Shown here: positions 1 to 6,920 of the stretch, one piece after another | Layout of the letters: each line of letters begins with the position of its first letter | Position numbering within the stretch: the first letter of the stretch is position 1 | Source: Candidatus Parcubacteria bacterium | Lineage (GTDB): Bacteria > Patescibacteriota > Minisyncoccia > Minisyncoccales > Staskawiczbacteraceae | Direction of reading: 5' to 3' | DNA: 20,002 nucleotides | Assembly: GCA_019658985.1 (NCBI GenBank) | Contig: JAIFWS010000027.1 | Location: 1 to 20,002 of the forward strand | Notes under the pieces: model-generated | What the model saw: only the letters and a program-made list of their open reading frames with translations | Told to the model about the DNA's origin: nothing | Database searches by the model: none | Position numbers and translations under genes: made by a program

Positions 1-1022
1 AAGTGCCGGGGCTCGGCCTCCGGCGAATCCAACACATATAATGAATACTGGAATGGAATCTGCTGGTAAGGCGAGAAACCATTAAACCGTGGAATCGCAC
101 AGGGGAAGGTCTCATAATCCAGGAAGTATAACGGGAAATCCAATTCATCCAGTTCTTTTTTAATTAATGGCGCGTCTTTAAAAATAGCGCTTTGCACATG
201 GGCTTTGATTTGGTTTTTCTGGGTTACCGATAGTTCCATTGATTCAGGAACGTCTTTTAATTCAAGAATTCCTACATCAATCAATTCCTGTAATTTCTTC
301 TTACTCGATCCGATGCGCGAAATGTCATGCACGCCATACGCCGGGACGTTAGGGTTTGAATACTTGAATGTCGAACAATGGTTTGACCTTCCTTTATAAA
401 TGCAATCGCAGTATCCTGCCGGTTCATCCTCTTGCGAAACATACTGCAGGGCTTTTTGCATTTCATCCGCCACTTCTTCTTTGCGCCCAAATACTTCTTC
501 GGTCACATCGGCCCTAGTAAAAATTTTATTGACCTCAATTTCTCCCTGGCGCACGTATTCGGAATTTAAATGGATCACGAACGCCTTACTAATATTCAAT
601 CCGAATTTTTGCAGCAAGTTAACCTGGAACGCCAAATCGTGGTAATGGGTTTTCTTATCAACGTCCGTAGTAGATTTTACTTCATAAATGGAGTACAACC
701 CGTCGCCTTGCAACTCCAAAATATCCACGGCAGCTAAAAAGCCGTCTTTTTCAAATACCGGCTGGAAAATCACTTTTGTCTTTTTCTCGATCAAGTCCCG
801 GGTTTTCTCCTGTTCTTTCGGCCCCCGGCCTGATAACAATACTCCACCTGGGAATAATTCCCGGGCCAATGTTTCAACTTCATTTCCCGTTTCGATAATT
901 TGCTTTTCAAATTCAGACAATTCAGCCTCAGCGTAAATCTCAGGCTTGTGGATTTTTAGCCAGGTATTCTTCCGGCACTCCCGCCAGATAATATAGTCGG
1001 TTTTAGTTAAAATAATAGCCAT
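1..1022 (-). CDS. Cas4-like PD-(D/E)XK nuclease fused to DUF2779 domain (partial, C-terminus off window)
   Basis: I translated 340 residues from the ATG at 1022 to the left edge without a stop. The N-terminal half has a RecB/Cas4-type nuclease layout: Cys16 in an 'RECRKNTWL' motif, then D100 ('AAVDIL') and the pair E114/K116 ('YEVKS') as the metal-binding catalytic core. A downstream cysteine group C205, C207 and C216 ('YCDC...NHC') together with Cys16 could hold a 4Fe-4S cluster, as in Cas4 and AddB. At 298-330 begins a DUF2779 domain, recognised by 'FLDYETF' followed by 'PYQQIPFQYS'; the D302/E304 pair resembles the first motif of DEDD exonucleases (inference). It is probably a nuclease acting on single-stranded or processed DNA ends; the substrate is unknown. 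It starts 6 nt after the HEPN-like gene, with no Shine-Dalgarno, so it is probably translated from the same message. The family is common in Patescibacteria, and I am fairly sure of the domain calls. Confidence 0.82.
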   Translation of the reverse strand, partial: MAIILTKTDYIIWRECRKNTWLKIHKPEIYAEAELSEFEKQIIETGNEVETLARELFPGGVLLSGRGPKEQEKTRDLIEKKTKVIFQPVFEKDGFLAAVDILELQGDGLYSIYEVKSTTDVDKKTHYHDLAFQVNLLQKFGLNISKAFVIHLNSEYVRQGEIEVNKIFTRADVTEEVFGRKEEVADEMQKALQYVSQEDEPAGYCDCIYKGRSNHCSTFKYSNPNVPAYGVHDISRIGSSKKKLQELIDVGILELKDVPESMELSVTQKNQIKAHVQSAIFKDAPLIKKELDELDFPLYFLDYETFPCAIPRFNGFSPYQQIPFQYSLYVLDSPEAEPRH

Positions 1023-1028
1023 AAATAG

Positions 1029-1517
1029 CTAGCCAGTAGGATAAATTTCTTTATATTTAGACTTAGATTCTTTTAAAAGTCTAAGAATATGACGCTTGAA
1101 ATAGATGCAGTATTCCCCAAAGAAAAAGGCAATATCATCCTCATAACTTGAACCGATTTCCCTTTCACCAATCCTCATCATTATTCCTTTGCCAACAATT
1201 ATATTAAAAACGAATTTAATTTGAGATTCTTGATCTAACATATTTTCCCGAGAATCAAGATGGCAAATTGCATTTCTAACTTTGTTTATCAAATCTGTAA
1301 TATCTCCAGATGGAATATCATCATTAAAGCTTATCCGCTTATCAAGTATTTTGAATTTTTGAAGCGAATCATTCAATTTTAAGATTATAGATATAAAAAC
1401 CGGCTCCCAAAATTCCCTGAGAGCGGGTGCGCCAAATACACCTGTATCCAATAATCTCTCCAACTGATCTATATTCGATTTTATTTGAGATTTTATAAAA
1501 AAATTATCTTTATCCAC
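1029..1517 (-). CDS. Small helical protein with HEPN-like RNxxxH motif
   Basis: This encodes 162 residues from a GTG start placed 2 nt after the stop of the preceding gene, which suggests translational coupling. I do not recognise the family from overall sequence. The central 'KVRNAICHLDS' (R81 to H86) matches the R-N-x3-H signature of HEPN domains, which are helical folds found in toxins, RNases and abortive-infection proteins. The rest is predicted mostly helical, with an acidic/aromatic C-terminal half ('DDIAFFFGEYCIYFKRHIL'). There is no signal peptide or membrane segment. The coding stretch is visibly more A+T-rich than its neighbours, which may indicate recent acquisition. Being followed after 6 nt by a Cas4-like nuclease suggests a shared role, perhaps in defence, but this is inference. 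The motif could also be chance, since non-catalytic HEPN relatives and unrelated helical proteins can carry it. Confidence 0.6.
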   Translation of the reverse strand: MDKDNFFIKSQIKSNIDQLERLLDTGVFGAPALREFWEPVFISIILKLNDSLQKFKILDKRISFNDDIPSGDITDLINKVRNAICHLDSRENMLDQESQIKFVFNIIVGKGIMMRIGEREIGSSYEDDIAFFFGEYCIYFKRHILRLLKESKSKYKEIYPTG

Positions 1518-1519
1518 AG

Positions 1520-2074
1520 TTATTTCTTCAGTTCAAAATACAAAACCGTGAAGGGCAAGCCGGGAATTAGCTTGATATGCATTTTACCCAGGTATGAGCC
1601 CGGGGCGATTTGGACGATTTCGTCCATGATAAAACTCAGCCAGAACGGATTGGCTGGCACATCATAATCAATTTTCATCACGTCCAGGTTCTTTTCTTGC
1701 AATCCTTTGGCAATATACGTTTTAAATGGATATTTTTCCTTTGTCCCGCCGGAGCCTTGCGCGGAGGGGGAAACTTGCCCGCCGGTCTTTTCCTCAAATA
1801 AATTAATACCGGTTGAATCCTGGGCATTGAATTTCTTTCCGCGCCATGAAGTGTGGTGGCCTAAAAAAATTCCTTGGTGCAAGCCATCCGGCGCCGGCGA
1901 AGGCACGGTGCCGTTCACAAATAACCTATTGCGCGCGTCTTTTTGCATCCGCCAGGTCCAGAAAAGCGCGAAAATAAATAATATCAATACCAGCGACAGC
2001 AAAAACTTAAGGAATAAAAAAACTAAAATCGCGCCGAAGATGAGAAGAGCAACGTTTAAAAAAGTATGTTTCAT
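1520..2074 (-). CDS. Membrane-anchored protein of unknown function
   Basis: This encodes 184 residues. The start is the ATG at 2074, whose ATGA overlaps the TGA stop of the GH13 gene; a longer in-frame version starting at 2137 would run inside that gene and is less likely. Residues 5-41 are almost entirely hydrophobic, enough for one long or two short membrane helices, followed by a basic 'WRMQKDARNR' that suggests the remainder is cytoplasmic. The soluble part carries a tidy pattern ('HQGIFLGHHTSWRGKKF', 'YPFKTYIAKGL', 'KIDYDVPANPFWL', 'DEIVQIAPGSYLGK') that looks like a compact, conserved mostly beta fold. I do not recognise it as a named family. A low-complexity Gly/Ser stretch at about 120-135 interrupts it. 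Coupling to the glycoside hydrolase upstream suggests co-expression, not a known shared reaction. Confidence 0.65.
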   Translation of the reverse strand: MKHTFLNVALLIFGAILVFLFLKFLLSLVLILFIFALFWTWRMQKDARNRLFVNGTVPSPAPDGLHQGIFLGHHTSWRGKKFNAQDSTGINLFEEKTGGQVSPSAQGSGGTKEKYPFKTYIAKGLQEKNLDVMKIDYDVPANPFWLSFIMDEIVQIAPGSYLGKMHIKLIPGLPFTVLYFELKK

Positions 2075-3294
2075 GTTTTTGTTTGGTTTTTCAATAATGA
2101 GGCTACATCTATTTTCTGCCAAGCTGACGCATCCCAATTAAATCTTCCCCGCAGGCTCTTTCGGCTGTCTTTTTGTTCCACCGGCAACACTTCATTTTGC
2201 ATCCCGATTTCGTCTCCGTAATAAATAATAGACGATCCGGGCGCGCTGAATAATAGCGCAAACGATTCTAGCGTTTTCTGGACGTCGTGGCGCAACATGT
2301 CCGCCAGCCTCAACGAAAGGCCTTGGGCAAAGCGGTATTTTTTCTCCGGATCAAAAAACGCGAATAGTTCTTCCTGTTCTTGTTTTGAAACGATGGCCAG
2401 GTTTTTTTCATCGTGGTGGCCCAGGAAATTCACCCAGTCGCAATTTTCCGGAATCCCGCCCATCTTTTCAATAAATTCTTTAGGCAGTTCTTTCAAATTA
2501 TCTTTCAATGCCAAGAGCAACTGTCCATGCAATGGGAAGTTATATACCAAATGACATTCATCTCCATTGCCAAAATACACTTTTGTATTTTCCAGCGAGT
2601 CGCAGACTTCCGCCAGTAAAATGACATTCCCGTATTTCTGGTCTAAATACCCGCGGATTTCTTTAATGATCTCATGAGTTTCCGGTAATCCATCGGAAAT
2701 CGTCCCTTCTTTTTTTACCAAATGACTGGCGGCGTCTAAACGGAACCCGTCAACGCCTTTATCTACCCAAAAATCCATCACTTCGCACATTTTTTCAAAT
2801 ACTTCCGGGTTTTGCCAGTTCACATCGGCCTGCTCAGGGTGAAAGGTGGAAAAATAGTAATCATTCGTTTGTTCATTGTAAATCCAGTTTTTATCTTTCA
2901 AATCCGGGAATAGGTTCGGGGCCAGCGCGTATTCTTCGCCGGTTTTGCTCCAAAGATAAAAATCCCGCTTACTATTCTCGGCTGAACTTCGCGCTTCAAT
3001 AAACCACGGGTTTAAAACAAAATCGATAATCACTTTCATTCCTGCCGCATGGGACTTGTCGATAAAGCCTTGAAAATCTTCCAGCGTCCCTAAATCTTCA
3101 CGAACGCCCACGTAATCACTGATATCATAGCCGTCATCAATCATCGGTGAAGGATAATGGGGCAGCAAATGCACGCACCCCACCCCCAGGGATTTTAAAT
3201 ATTCGATTTTTTCTACCATGCCCGAAAACGTCCCGGCGAATTTATCGACGTATACTTCGTAAATAATAATATCTTTCCACCAATACTTTTTCAT
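2071..3294 (-). CDS. Alpha-amylase family (GH13) enzyme, catalytic domain only, region I altered
   Basis: This encodes 407 residues with an N terminus 'KKYWWKDIIIYEVYVDKF' typical of trehalose-synthase/alpha-glucosidase-like GH13 enzymes. Visible GH13 regions are: region I 'DFVLN' (D91-N95), region II 'GFRLDAASH' with nucleophile D187, region III 'LLAEV' with acid/base E229, and region IV 'FLGHHDE' (H294-D295). It probably hydrolyses or rearranges alpha-glucosides in the cytoplasm, as there is no signal peptide. Two oddities stand out. Region I reads LNPWF where relatives have LNH, about five further residues, then PWF, so the substrate-binding His is absent (junction near 3009/3010). The protein also stops right after the barrel, without the usual C-terminal beta domain. 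I chose the ATG at 3294; an alternative at 3303 adds three residues but lies inside the palindromic repeat. Its stop overlaps the next start. Fold is certain; activity is doubtful. Confidence 0.85.
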   Translation of the reverse strand: MKKYWWKDIIIYEVYVDKFAGTFSGMVEKIEYLKSLGVGCVHLLPHYPSPMIDDGYDISDYVGVREDLGTLEDFQGFIDKSHAAGMKVIIDFVLNPWFIEARSSAENSKRDFYLWSKTGEEYALAPNLFPDLKDKNWIYNEQTNDYYFSTFHPEQADVNWQNPEVFEKMCEVMDFWVDKGVDGFRLDAASHLVKKEGTISDGLPETHEIIKEIRGYLDQKYGNVILLAEVCDSLENTKVYFGNGDECHLVYNFPLHGQLLLALKDNLKELPKEFIEKMGGIPENCDWVNFLGHHDEKNLAIVSKQEQEELFAFFDPEKKYRFAQGLSLRLADMLRHDVQKTLESFALLFSAPGSSIIYYGDEIGMQNEVLPVEQKDSRKSLRGRFNWDASAWQKIDVASLLKNQTKT

Positions 3295-3298
3295 ATTT

Positions 3299-3373
3299 GT
3301 CATTCCCGCGAAAGCGGGAATCTAGAGTGCTCTGGATCCCAGATCAAGTCTGGGATGACGCTAAAAAGCGTCA
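3299..3373. repeat. Palindromic intergenic repeat with three hairpins
   Basis: Three perfect hairpins fill the gap between the Nudix and GH13 genes. The first is ATTCCCGC-GAAA-GCGGGAAT (3302-3321). The second is ATCCCAGA-TCAAG-TCTGGGAT (3336-3356). The third is TGACGCT-AAAA-AGCGTCA (3356-3373) and includes the Nudix stop codon. The ends GTCATTCCCG and CTGGGATGAC are imperfect inverted repeats. Elements of the form GTCATTCCCGCGAAAGCGGGAAT are dispersed in many bacterial genomes as REP-like palindromes. No U tract follows the hairpins, so this is not an obvious terminator, but it could stall RNA decay or separate two transcripts. Confidence 0.75.
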
Positions 3374-4306
3374 GTTGTCCCAATATTTAATCCCAGTTTT
3401 ATATGATTCAAAATATTTCGGCACCATACCAAACAACGGCGAAGGCAAATTATGAAGATCATACCAATTCCATCCTTCTAATTTATCGGGTTCCATAGTT
3501 TTTGGTTCGCCCGAAACCCAATCCGCGACCAACCCGATATCAAGATAGTGCTTTGGAGCGTATTCTTTCACATTCACCACGCACAAAAACCGTACATTTT
3601 CTATTTCAACCCCCGCCTCTTCCAGTGTTTCACGCTTAGCACAAGCTTCAATTGATTCCATATATTCCAAATGTCCACCGGTTCCCGCGTATTCGCCATT
3701 ACCCAAACCATTGCTATGGATCCGTTTACCCAGAAGTACTTTCCCATCTTTAAAAATCAAGATTCCCAATCCCACCTTCGGCCGTAAACTTTTTTTATCA
3801 TCAACCACATTTAAAGAATTTAATTCCATAGGTTTTTGTATATTATTTTTTAATGCCTCCTTGGCGTAGTACCTCACTGATTCATTCCATTTAAATTCCG
3901 GATTATCTAAGTCTTCTTTGGTAAACCACCGGATATCGTTGTGTTCTTCTTGATTATGGAAAAATTGATCCGACTCTGATGTTGCAAAATATACCATTAC
4001 CACGTGTTTGTGAGTGTTCGAAAATTTAGGATCAGAAATACTGTGAATATCCATAAATGAAGGGGTGTGTAGAAATTTAGTACCTTCTGAATATATGGAA
4101 GGCTTCGGATTAAGTATTTTCACTTCAAGGCCGCATTCCTCTTTAATTTCACGAAGTAATGCCTGGTCAGGGTCTTCATCTAGCTCAATATGCCCGCCAA
4201 TCGGAAGCCACATCTTTAATTTTTTGTGGTTGATCATCAAAACCCGCCCCTTGTTCATAATGTAGGCGACAACAACATAATCTATCTTTTCGTGGATATG
4301 CGGCAT
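3371..4306 (-). CDS. Tandem-Nudix-domain hydrolase
   Basis: This encodes 311 residues built from two complete Nudix domains. The first Nudix box runs from G38 to L60 ('GGHIELDEDPDQALLREIKEE') and the second from G211 to V233 ('GGHLEYMESIEACAKRETLEE'). Both keep the full G-x5-E-x7-R-E-x2-E-E-x-G pattern with all metal-binding glutamates, so both look active. Nudix enzymes cleave nucleoside diphosphates linked to another moiety, such as oxidised nucleotides, NDP-sugars or dinucleotide polyphosphates. The second half resembles small MutT-like nucleotide-sanitising enzymes ('LLGKRIHSNGLGNGEYAGTGGHLE'). The region between the domains (about 150-175) is a Lys/Asn-rich linker. It lies 27 nt downstream of exonuclease III, consistent with a nucleotide-pool and DNA-repair cluster. 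Substrates cannot be told from sequence. No Shine-Dalgarno is visible before the chosen ATG. Confidence 0.9.
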   Translation of the reverse strand: MPHIHEKIDYVVVAYIMNKGRVLMINHKKLKMWLPIGGHIELDEDPDQALLREIKEECGLEVKILNPKPSIYSEGTKFLHTPSFMDIHSISDPKFSNTHKHVVMVYFATSESDQFFHNQEEHNDIRWFTKEDLDNPEFKWNESVRYYAKEALKNNIQKPMELNSLNVVDDKKSLRPKVGLGILIFKDGKVLLGKRIHSNGLGNGEYAGTGGHLEYMESIEACAKRETLEEAGVEIENVRFLCVVNVKEYAPKHYLDIGLVADWVSGEPKTMEPDKLEGWNWYDLHNLPSPLFGMVPKYFESYKTGIKYWDN

Positions 4307-4333
4307 CGATTTCTATAAATCATTCTAAACCAA

Positions 4334-5131
4334 TTATATGTTAATTTCCACCCCAACCGGACAGTGGTCGGAGCCCATCACTTCCGGCAGGATCACCGCC
4401 TTTTTGATTTTGGATTTCAACGATTTACTGGCAAAAATATAATCAATGCGCCAGCCGACGTTCCGGGCGCGTGCGTTGGCAAAGTGGCTCCACCATGAAT
4501 AATGGCCATTTCCTTGAGTAAATATCCGAAAGGTATCAATAAATCCGGCTTTAATGATGCTATCAATCCCCTCGCATTCTTCCGTGGTAAAACCTTTTTT
4601 ACCGATATTCGGCTTGGGATTGGCCAAATCGTCGGGCGTATGGGCAACATTTAAATCCCCGCCGAAGATGACCGGTTTGGTTTTTTCCAGCGCACACATG
4701 TATTCCAGAAACGCCGGATCCCATTGCTTGTGCCGCAACGGAATGCGGGATAAATCATCTTTAGAGTTTGGAGTATACACGCTCACCACCCAGCACTTTT
4801 TAAACTCGGCGGCAATCACCCGGCCTTCAGCGTTCGGGTCGCCATAGCCGTCATCAGCCAATCCATATTTTTTCGCCAACTTTTCCGGCAAGCCATTAAT
4901 TACTGTTAGGGGTTTTTCTTTAGCAAAAATCGCCGTTCCGCTATAACCTGGCTTAGTCGCCGAATTCCAATATTCTTCGTAGTCGGGTAAATCCACGGCG
5001 TGCTGATGCTGAAAGGCCTTCGTTTCCTGAAGACACAATACATCCGGCTTATATTTATTAATAAAAGGAACAAACAGGCCCTTGTTATGCACCGACCGGA
5101 TCCCATTTACGTTCCAAGAAATAATTTTCAT
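4334..5131 (-). CDS. xth: Exodeoxyribonuclease III (AP endonuclease family)
   Basis: This encodes 265 residues, the normal length for the ExoIII/APE1 family. It begins with 'MKIISWNVNGIRS', has N7 and metal-binding E36 ('LQETK'), then D159/N161 in 'GGDLNVAH', D230 in 'WRIDYIFAS' and the catalytic D255-H256 pair in 'GSDHCPV'. All active-site residues are in place. It cuts DNA 5' to abasic sites and degrades 3' ends in base-excision repair in the cytoplasm. It starts 3 nt after the stop of the VOC-family gene without its own Shine-Dalgarno, so it is probably co-transcribed. The family also contains exonuclease-poor relatives, but the 'RLPLRHKQWD'-type segment ('RIPLRHKQWD', about 129-138) and the full C-terminus fit a standard bacterial ExoIII. 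Confidence 0.95.
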   Translation of the reverse strand: MKIISWNVNGIRSVHNKGLFVPFINKYKPDVLCLQETKAFQHQHAVDLPDYEEYWNSATKPGYSGTAIFAKEKPLTVINGLPEKLAKKYGLADDGYGDPNAEGRVIAAEFKKCWVVSVYTPNSKDDLSRIPLRHKQWDPAFLEYMCALEKTKPVIFGGDLNVAHTPDDLANPKPNIGKKGFTTEECEGIDSIIKAGFIDTFRIFTQGNGHYSWWSHFANARARNVGWRIDYIFASKSLKSKIKKAVILPEVMGSDHCPVGVEINI

Positions 5132-5134
5132 GAT

Positions 5135-5587
5135 TTATTTGCCAAGCTGCTCGGCTAGTCCAATAATGATGCCCTCGGGGCCACGCAGATAACAGAGACG
5201 GTAGATGTCCTGGTACTGCACGATTTCGCCGACGAGTTTGGCGCCTTTCTTCTGCAGGCGCTGGACCACTTCATCAATATCCTCGACAGCAAACATGATG
5301 CGACCGATGCCCAGCGTATTCGAGGCACTTTCTGGAACTGATTTAATTGGCGGCGGCGTGTGGAATTTCGACAATTCAACCCGGCCATGGCCGTCCGGAG
5401 TCCGCATTATGGCGATATCGGCACGGACTCCACTTAACCCAATGACGCGGTCCGCCCAATCTCCCTCGACGGTTGTCTCGCCCTCTAGCTCCATGCCCAG
5501 TTCCGTAAAGAAGGCTTTGACGGCCTCCATATCTTCGACAACGATGAGAACGTTGTCCATCCGTAGTAATTTATTTTTTCCGACCAT
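5135..5587 (-). CDS. VOC-superfamily (glyoxalase/dioxygenase-like) protein
   Basis: This encodes 150 residues with two beta-alpha-beta-beta-beta halves typical of the vicinal oxygen chelate fold: 'RMDNVLIVVEDMEAVKAFFTELG' in the first half and 'IGRIMFAVEDIDEVVQRLQKKGA' in the second. The metal-ligand positions are only partly kept. The histidine that usually opens each half is replaced (N in the first, M in the second), while glutamates in 'VELSKF' and near the C terminus ('LAEQ') remain. Activity could therefore be altered; the protein may bind a small molecule or act in resistance or detoxification, but no specific function can be assigned. Its codons are more G+C-rich than those of the flanking cytidine deaminase and Nudix genes, hinting at acquisition. 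An alternative start is the ATG at 5560, nearer the first strand. Confidence 0.85.
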   Translation of the reverse strand: MVGKNKLLRMDNVLIVVEDMEAVKAFFTELGMELEGETTVEGDWADRVIGLSGVRADIAIMRTPDGHGRVELSKFHTPPPIKSVPESASNTLGIGRIMFAVEDIDEVVQRLQKKGAKLVGEIVQYQDIYRLCYLRGPEGIIIGLAEQLGK

Positions 5588-5611
5588 GTATTGAAATAAT
5601 TTTCATAAAGA

Positions 5612-6013
5612 TTATTCCCAAAGATCCTGCCAACGTTCAGGGAGAAGTTCTTTTAAAAGGACCGTTTTATCAGTAAGAATTATTTGAGTATTTAAATTCT
5701 CCCGATTAATTTCAAACATTAATTCTCGACAGCGCCCGCATGGTGGCATATATTTACCATCATTACTTATTGCAACTATCTTTTTTATCTTGGATTCTCC
5801 TTCATTAAGCATGGCTATAATTGCCGAAACCTCACCACAAAAACCAATGCCGCAGGCCGCATGAAGGTTGCGACCGGTAAAAATCTTTCCATTTCCAGCT
5901 ATAAGTGCCCCACCCACTTCTCCGGTAATAGCTTCTTCTGAAAGCTTTTTTAATGTTGCCATTTTCTTTGCCTCGGCAACCAGAGTATGATTTTCTTCAA
6001 TTTCTTTGCTCAT
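5612..6013 (-). CDS. cdd: Cytidine deaminase family protein
   Basis: This encodes 133 residues when started at the ATG at 6013. A longer frame reading back to 6115 runs through the tRNA gene and is not real. The zinc site is complete: C59-x-E61 in 'GFCGEVSAI' (Glu as proton shuttle) and C92/C95 in 'PPCGRCRE'. Length and motif order match tetrameric cytidine deaminases, which convert cytidine or deoxycytidine to uridine in pyrimidine salvage. The usual 'CAE' is 'CGE' here, and the C-terminal 'LLPERW' also occurs in blasticidin-S-deaminase-like relatives, so the substrate may be another aminopyrimidine nucleoside. It lies 32 nt downstream of tRNA-Ser and 24 nt before the VOC gene. There is no Shine-Dalgarno immediately before the start. 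Confidence 0.88.
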   Translation of the reverse strand: MSKEIEENHTLVAEAKKMATLKKLSEEAITGEVGGALIAGNGKIFTGRNLHAACGIGFCGEVSAIIAMLNEGESKIKKIVAISNDGKYMPPCGRCRELMFEINRENLNTQIILTDKTVLLKELLPERWQDLWE

Positions 6014-6045
6014 GTATTTTATATGATCCCTTATAAATTCCTCTG

Positions 6046-6129
6046 CGGAGGAGGTGGGACTCGAACCCACGCACCCCTTGCGGGGTACGGCTTTCCAAGC
6101 CGTTGCAATAGCCACTATGCGACTCCTCC
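6046..6129 (-). tRNA. tRNA-Ser (anticodon GGA)
   Basis: The minus strand folds as a class II tRNA. The acceptor stem GGAGGAG pairs with CTCCTCC, and the anticodon stem ACGGC/GCCGT encloses the loop TTGGAAA, giving anticodon GGA for UCC/UCU serine codons. A long variable arm (ACCCC-GCAA-GGGGT) and a T-arm with GTTCGAGTC follow. The discriminator is G, and CCA is not encoded (the genome reads CAG next), so it must be added by CCA-adding enzyme. It begins 5 nt after the uppP stop codon and so is probably cut out of the uppP message. Confidence 0.96.
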
Positions 6130-6134
6130 AATAT

Positions 6135-6920
6135 TTACCACGGAAAGGCGATGGTATAGATATAGAATACCAGCGCGATCACAATCCGGTACACTCCAAA
6201 AGCAATAAATGAATGTTTTTGTACATATGCAATAAACCATTTTACGGCGAATATTGCAACCCCGAAAGATACCAAAAACCCCAGGATTAATAAAGGAACC
6301 TCTGAGGGCGTAAAACTGGCGGCGCTTTTGAGTAGATCATATCCGGTGGCGGCGGCCATGGTTGGGACGGCCAGCAGAAAAGAAAACTCAACGATCGCTT
6401 CGCGGGAAATCCCCATCAGCAATCCCCCGACAATCGTGGCTCCCGACCGCGAAACTCCGGGAATAATGGCAATGGATTGCCAAATTCCCGTCAGAAAAGA
6501 TTTTTTGTAAGTGATTTGGGAAACTTCCGCTACGCCGGCCTTGCCGTATTTTTTATGCCAGAGCTCAAAAGCGATCAGTGCCACTCCGCCCAGTGCCAGC
6601 GTCCAAATCACGAGCATCTCATTCCCCAATAAATAAGTCTTTAAAACTTTATATAAAACGAATCCGATGACCGCGGTTGGCAAAAATGCTACCAAAACCT
6701 TTTTCCAATTATCTTTACCGCTCCAGATTTTTTTCCAATACAAAACAACAACGGCCAAAATCGCACCAGATTGAATCGCGATTTCAAAACTTTTCAAAAA
6801 ATCAGAGTCGGGAATATTTAAAAACTTGCTCACTAAAATCAAATGGCCCGTCGAAGAAACGGGCAGAAACTCTGTTATCCCTTCAATAATCCCAAGTATA
6901 ATGGTTTGGATTACCGTCAT
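6135..6920 (-). CDS. uppP: Undecaprenyl-diphosphatase
   Basis: This encodes 261 residues of a polytopic membrane protein of the BacA/UppP family. It dephosphorylates undecaprenyl diphosphate to recycle the lipid carrier for peptidoglycan and other envelope polymers, and confers bacitracin tolerance. The two signature motifs are intact: 'EGITEFLPVSSTGHLIL' (residues 13-29, with the catalytic Glu and Ser) and 'PGVSRSGATI' (about 153-163). Several hydrophobic helices cover the rest, and the length is normal. Its ATG overlaps the TGA of the upstream DUF5680 gene (ATGA), indicating translational coupling. It supports the view that this organism makes a cell wall using a polyprenyl carrier. No bacitracin-type regulator is seen nearby. 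Confidence 0.96.
   Translation of the reverse strand: MTVIQTIILGIIEGITEFLPVSSTGHLILVSKFLNIPDSDFLKSFEIAIQSGAILAVVVLYWKKIWSGKDNWKKVLVAFLPTAVIGFVLYKVLKTYLLGNEMLVIWTLALGGVALIAFELWHKKYGKAGVAEVSQITYKKSFLTGIWQSIAIIPGVSRSGATIVGGLLMGISREAIVEFSFLLAVPTMAAATGYDLLKSAASFTPSEVPLLILGFLVSFGVAIFAVKWFIAYVQKHSFIAFGVYRIVIALVFYIYTIAFPW

Noticed and set aside
2075..2137. N-terminal extension of the membrane-anchored unknown
   Set aside because: It overlaps the end of the GH13 gene by 60 nt; the ATGA overlap at 2071-2074 is a more usual arrangement and places the membrane helix at the N terminus.
1707..2141. 144-residue plus-strand frame opposite the membrane protein and GH13 end
   Set aside because: It crosses two minus-strand genes with a clear ATGA overlap and shows no domain of its own.
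3299..3373. CRISPR array or insertion-sequence end
   Set aside because: There is one copy only, with no spacers and no transposase; the structure fits a REP-like palindrome. No CRISPR-like repeats were seen elsewhere in the window.
6014..6115. N-terminal extension of cytidine deaminase
   Set aside because: It would translate the tRNA-Ser gene; the family length fits the ATG at 6013.
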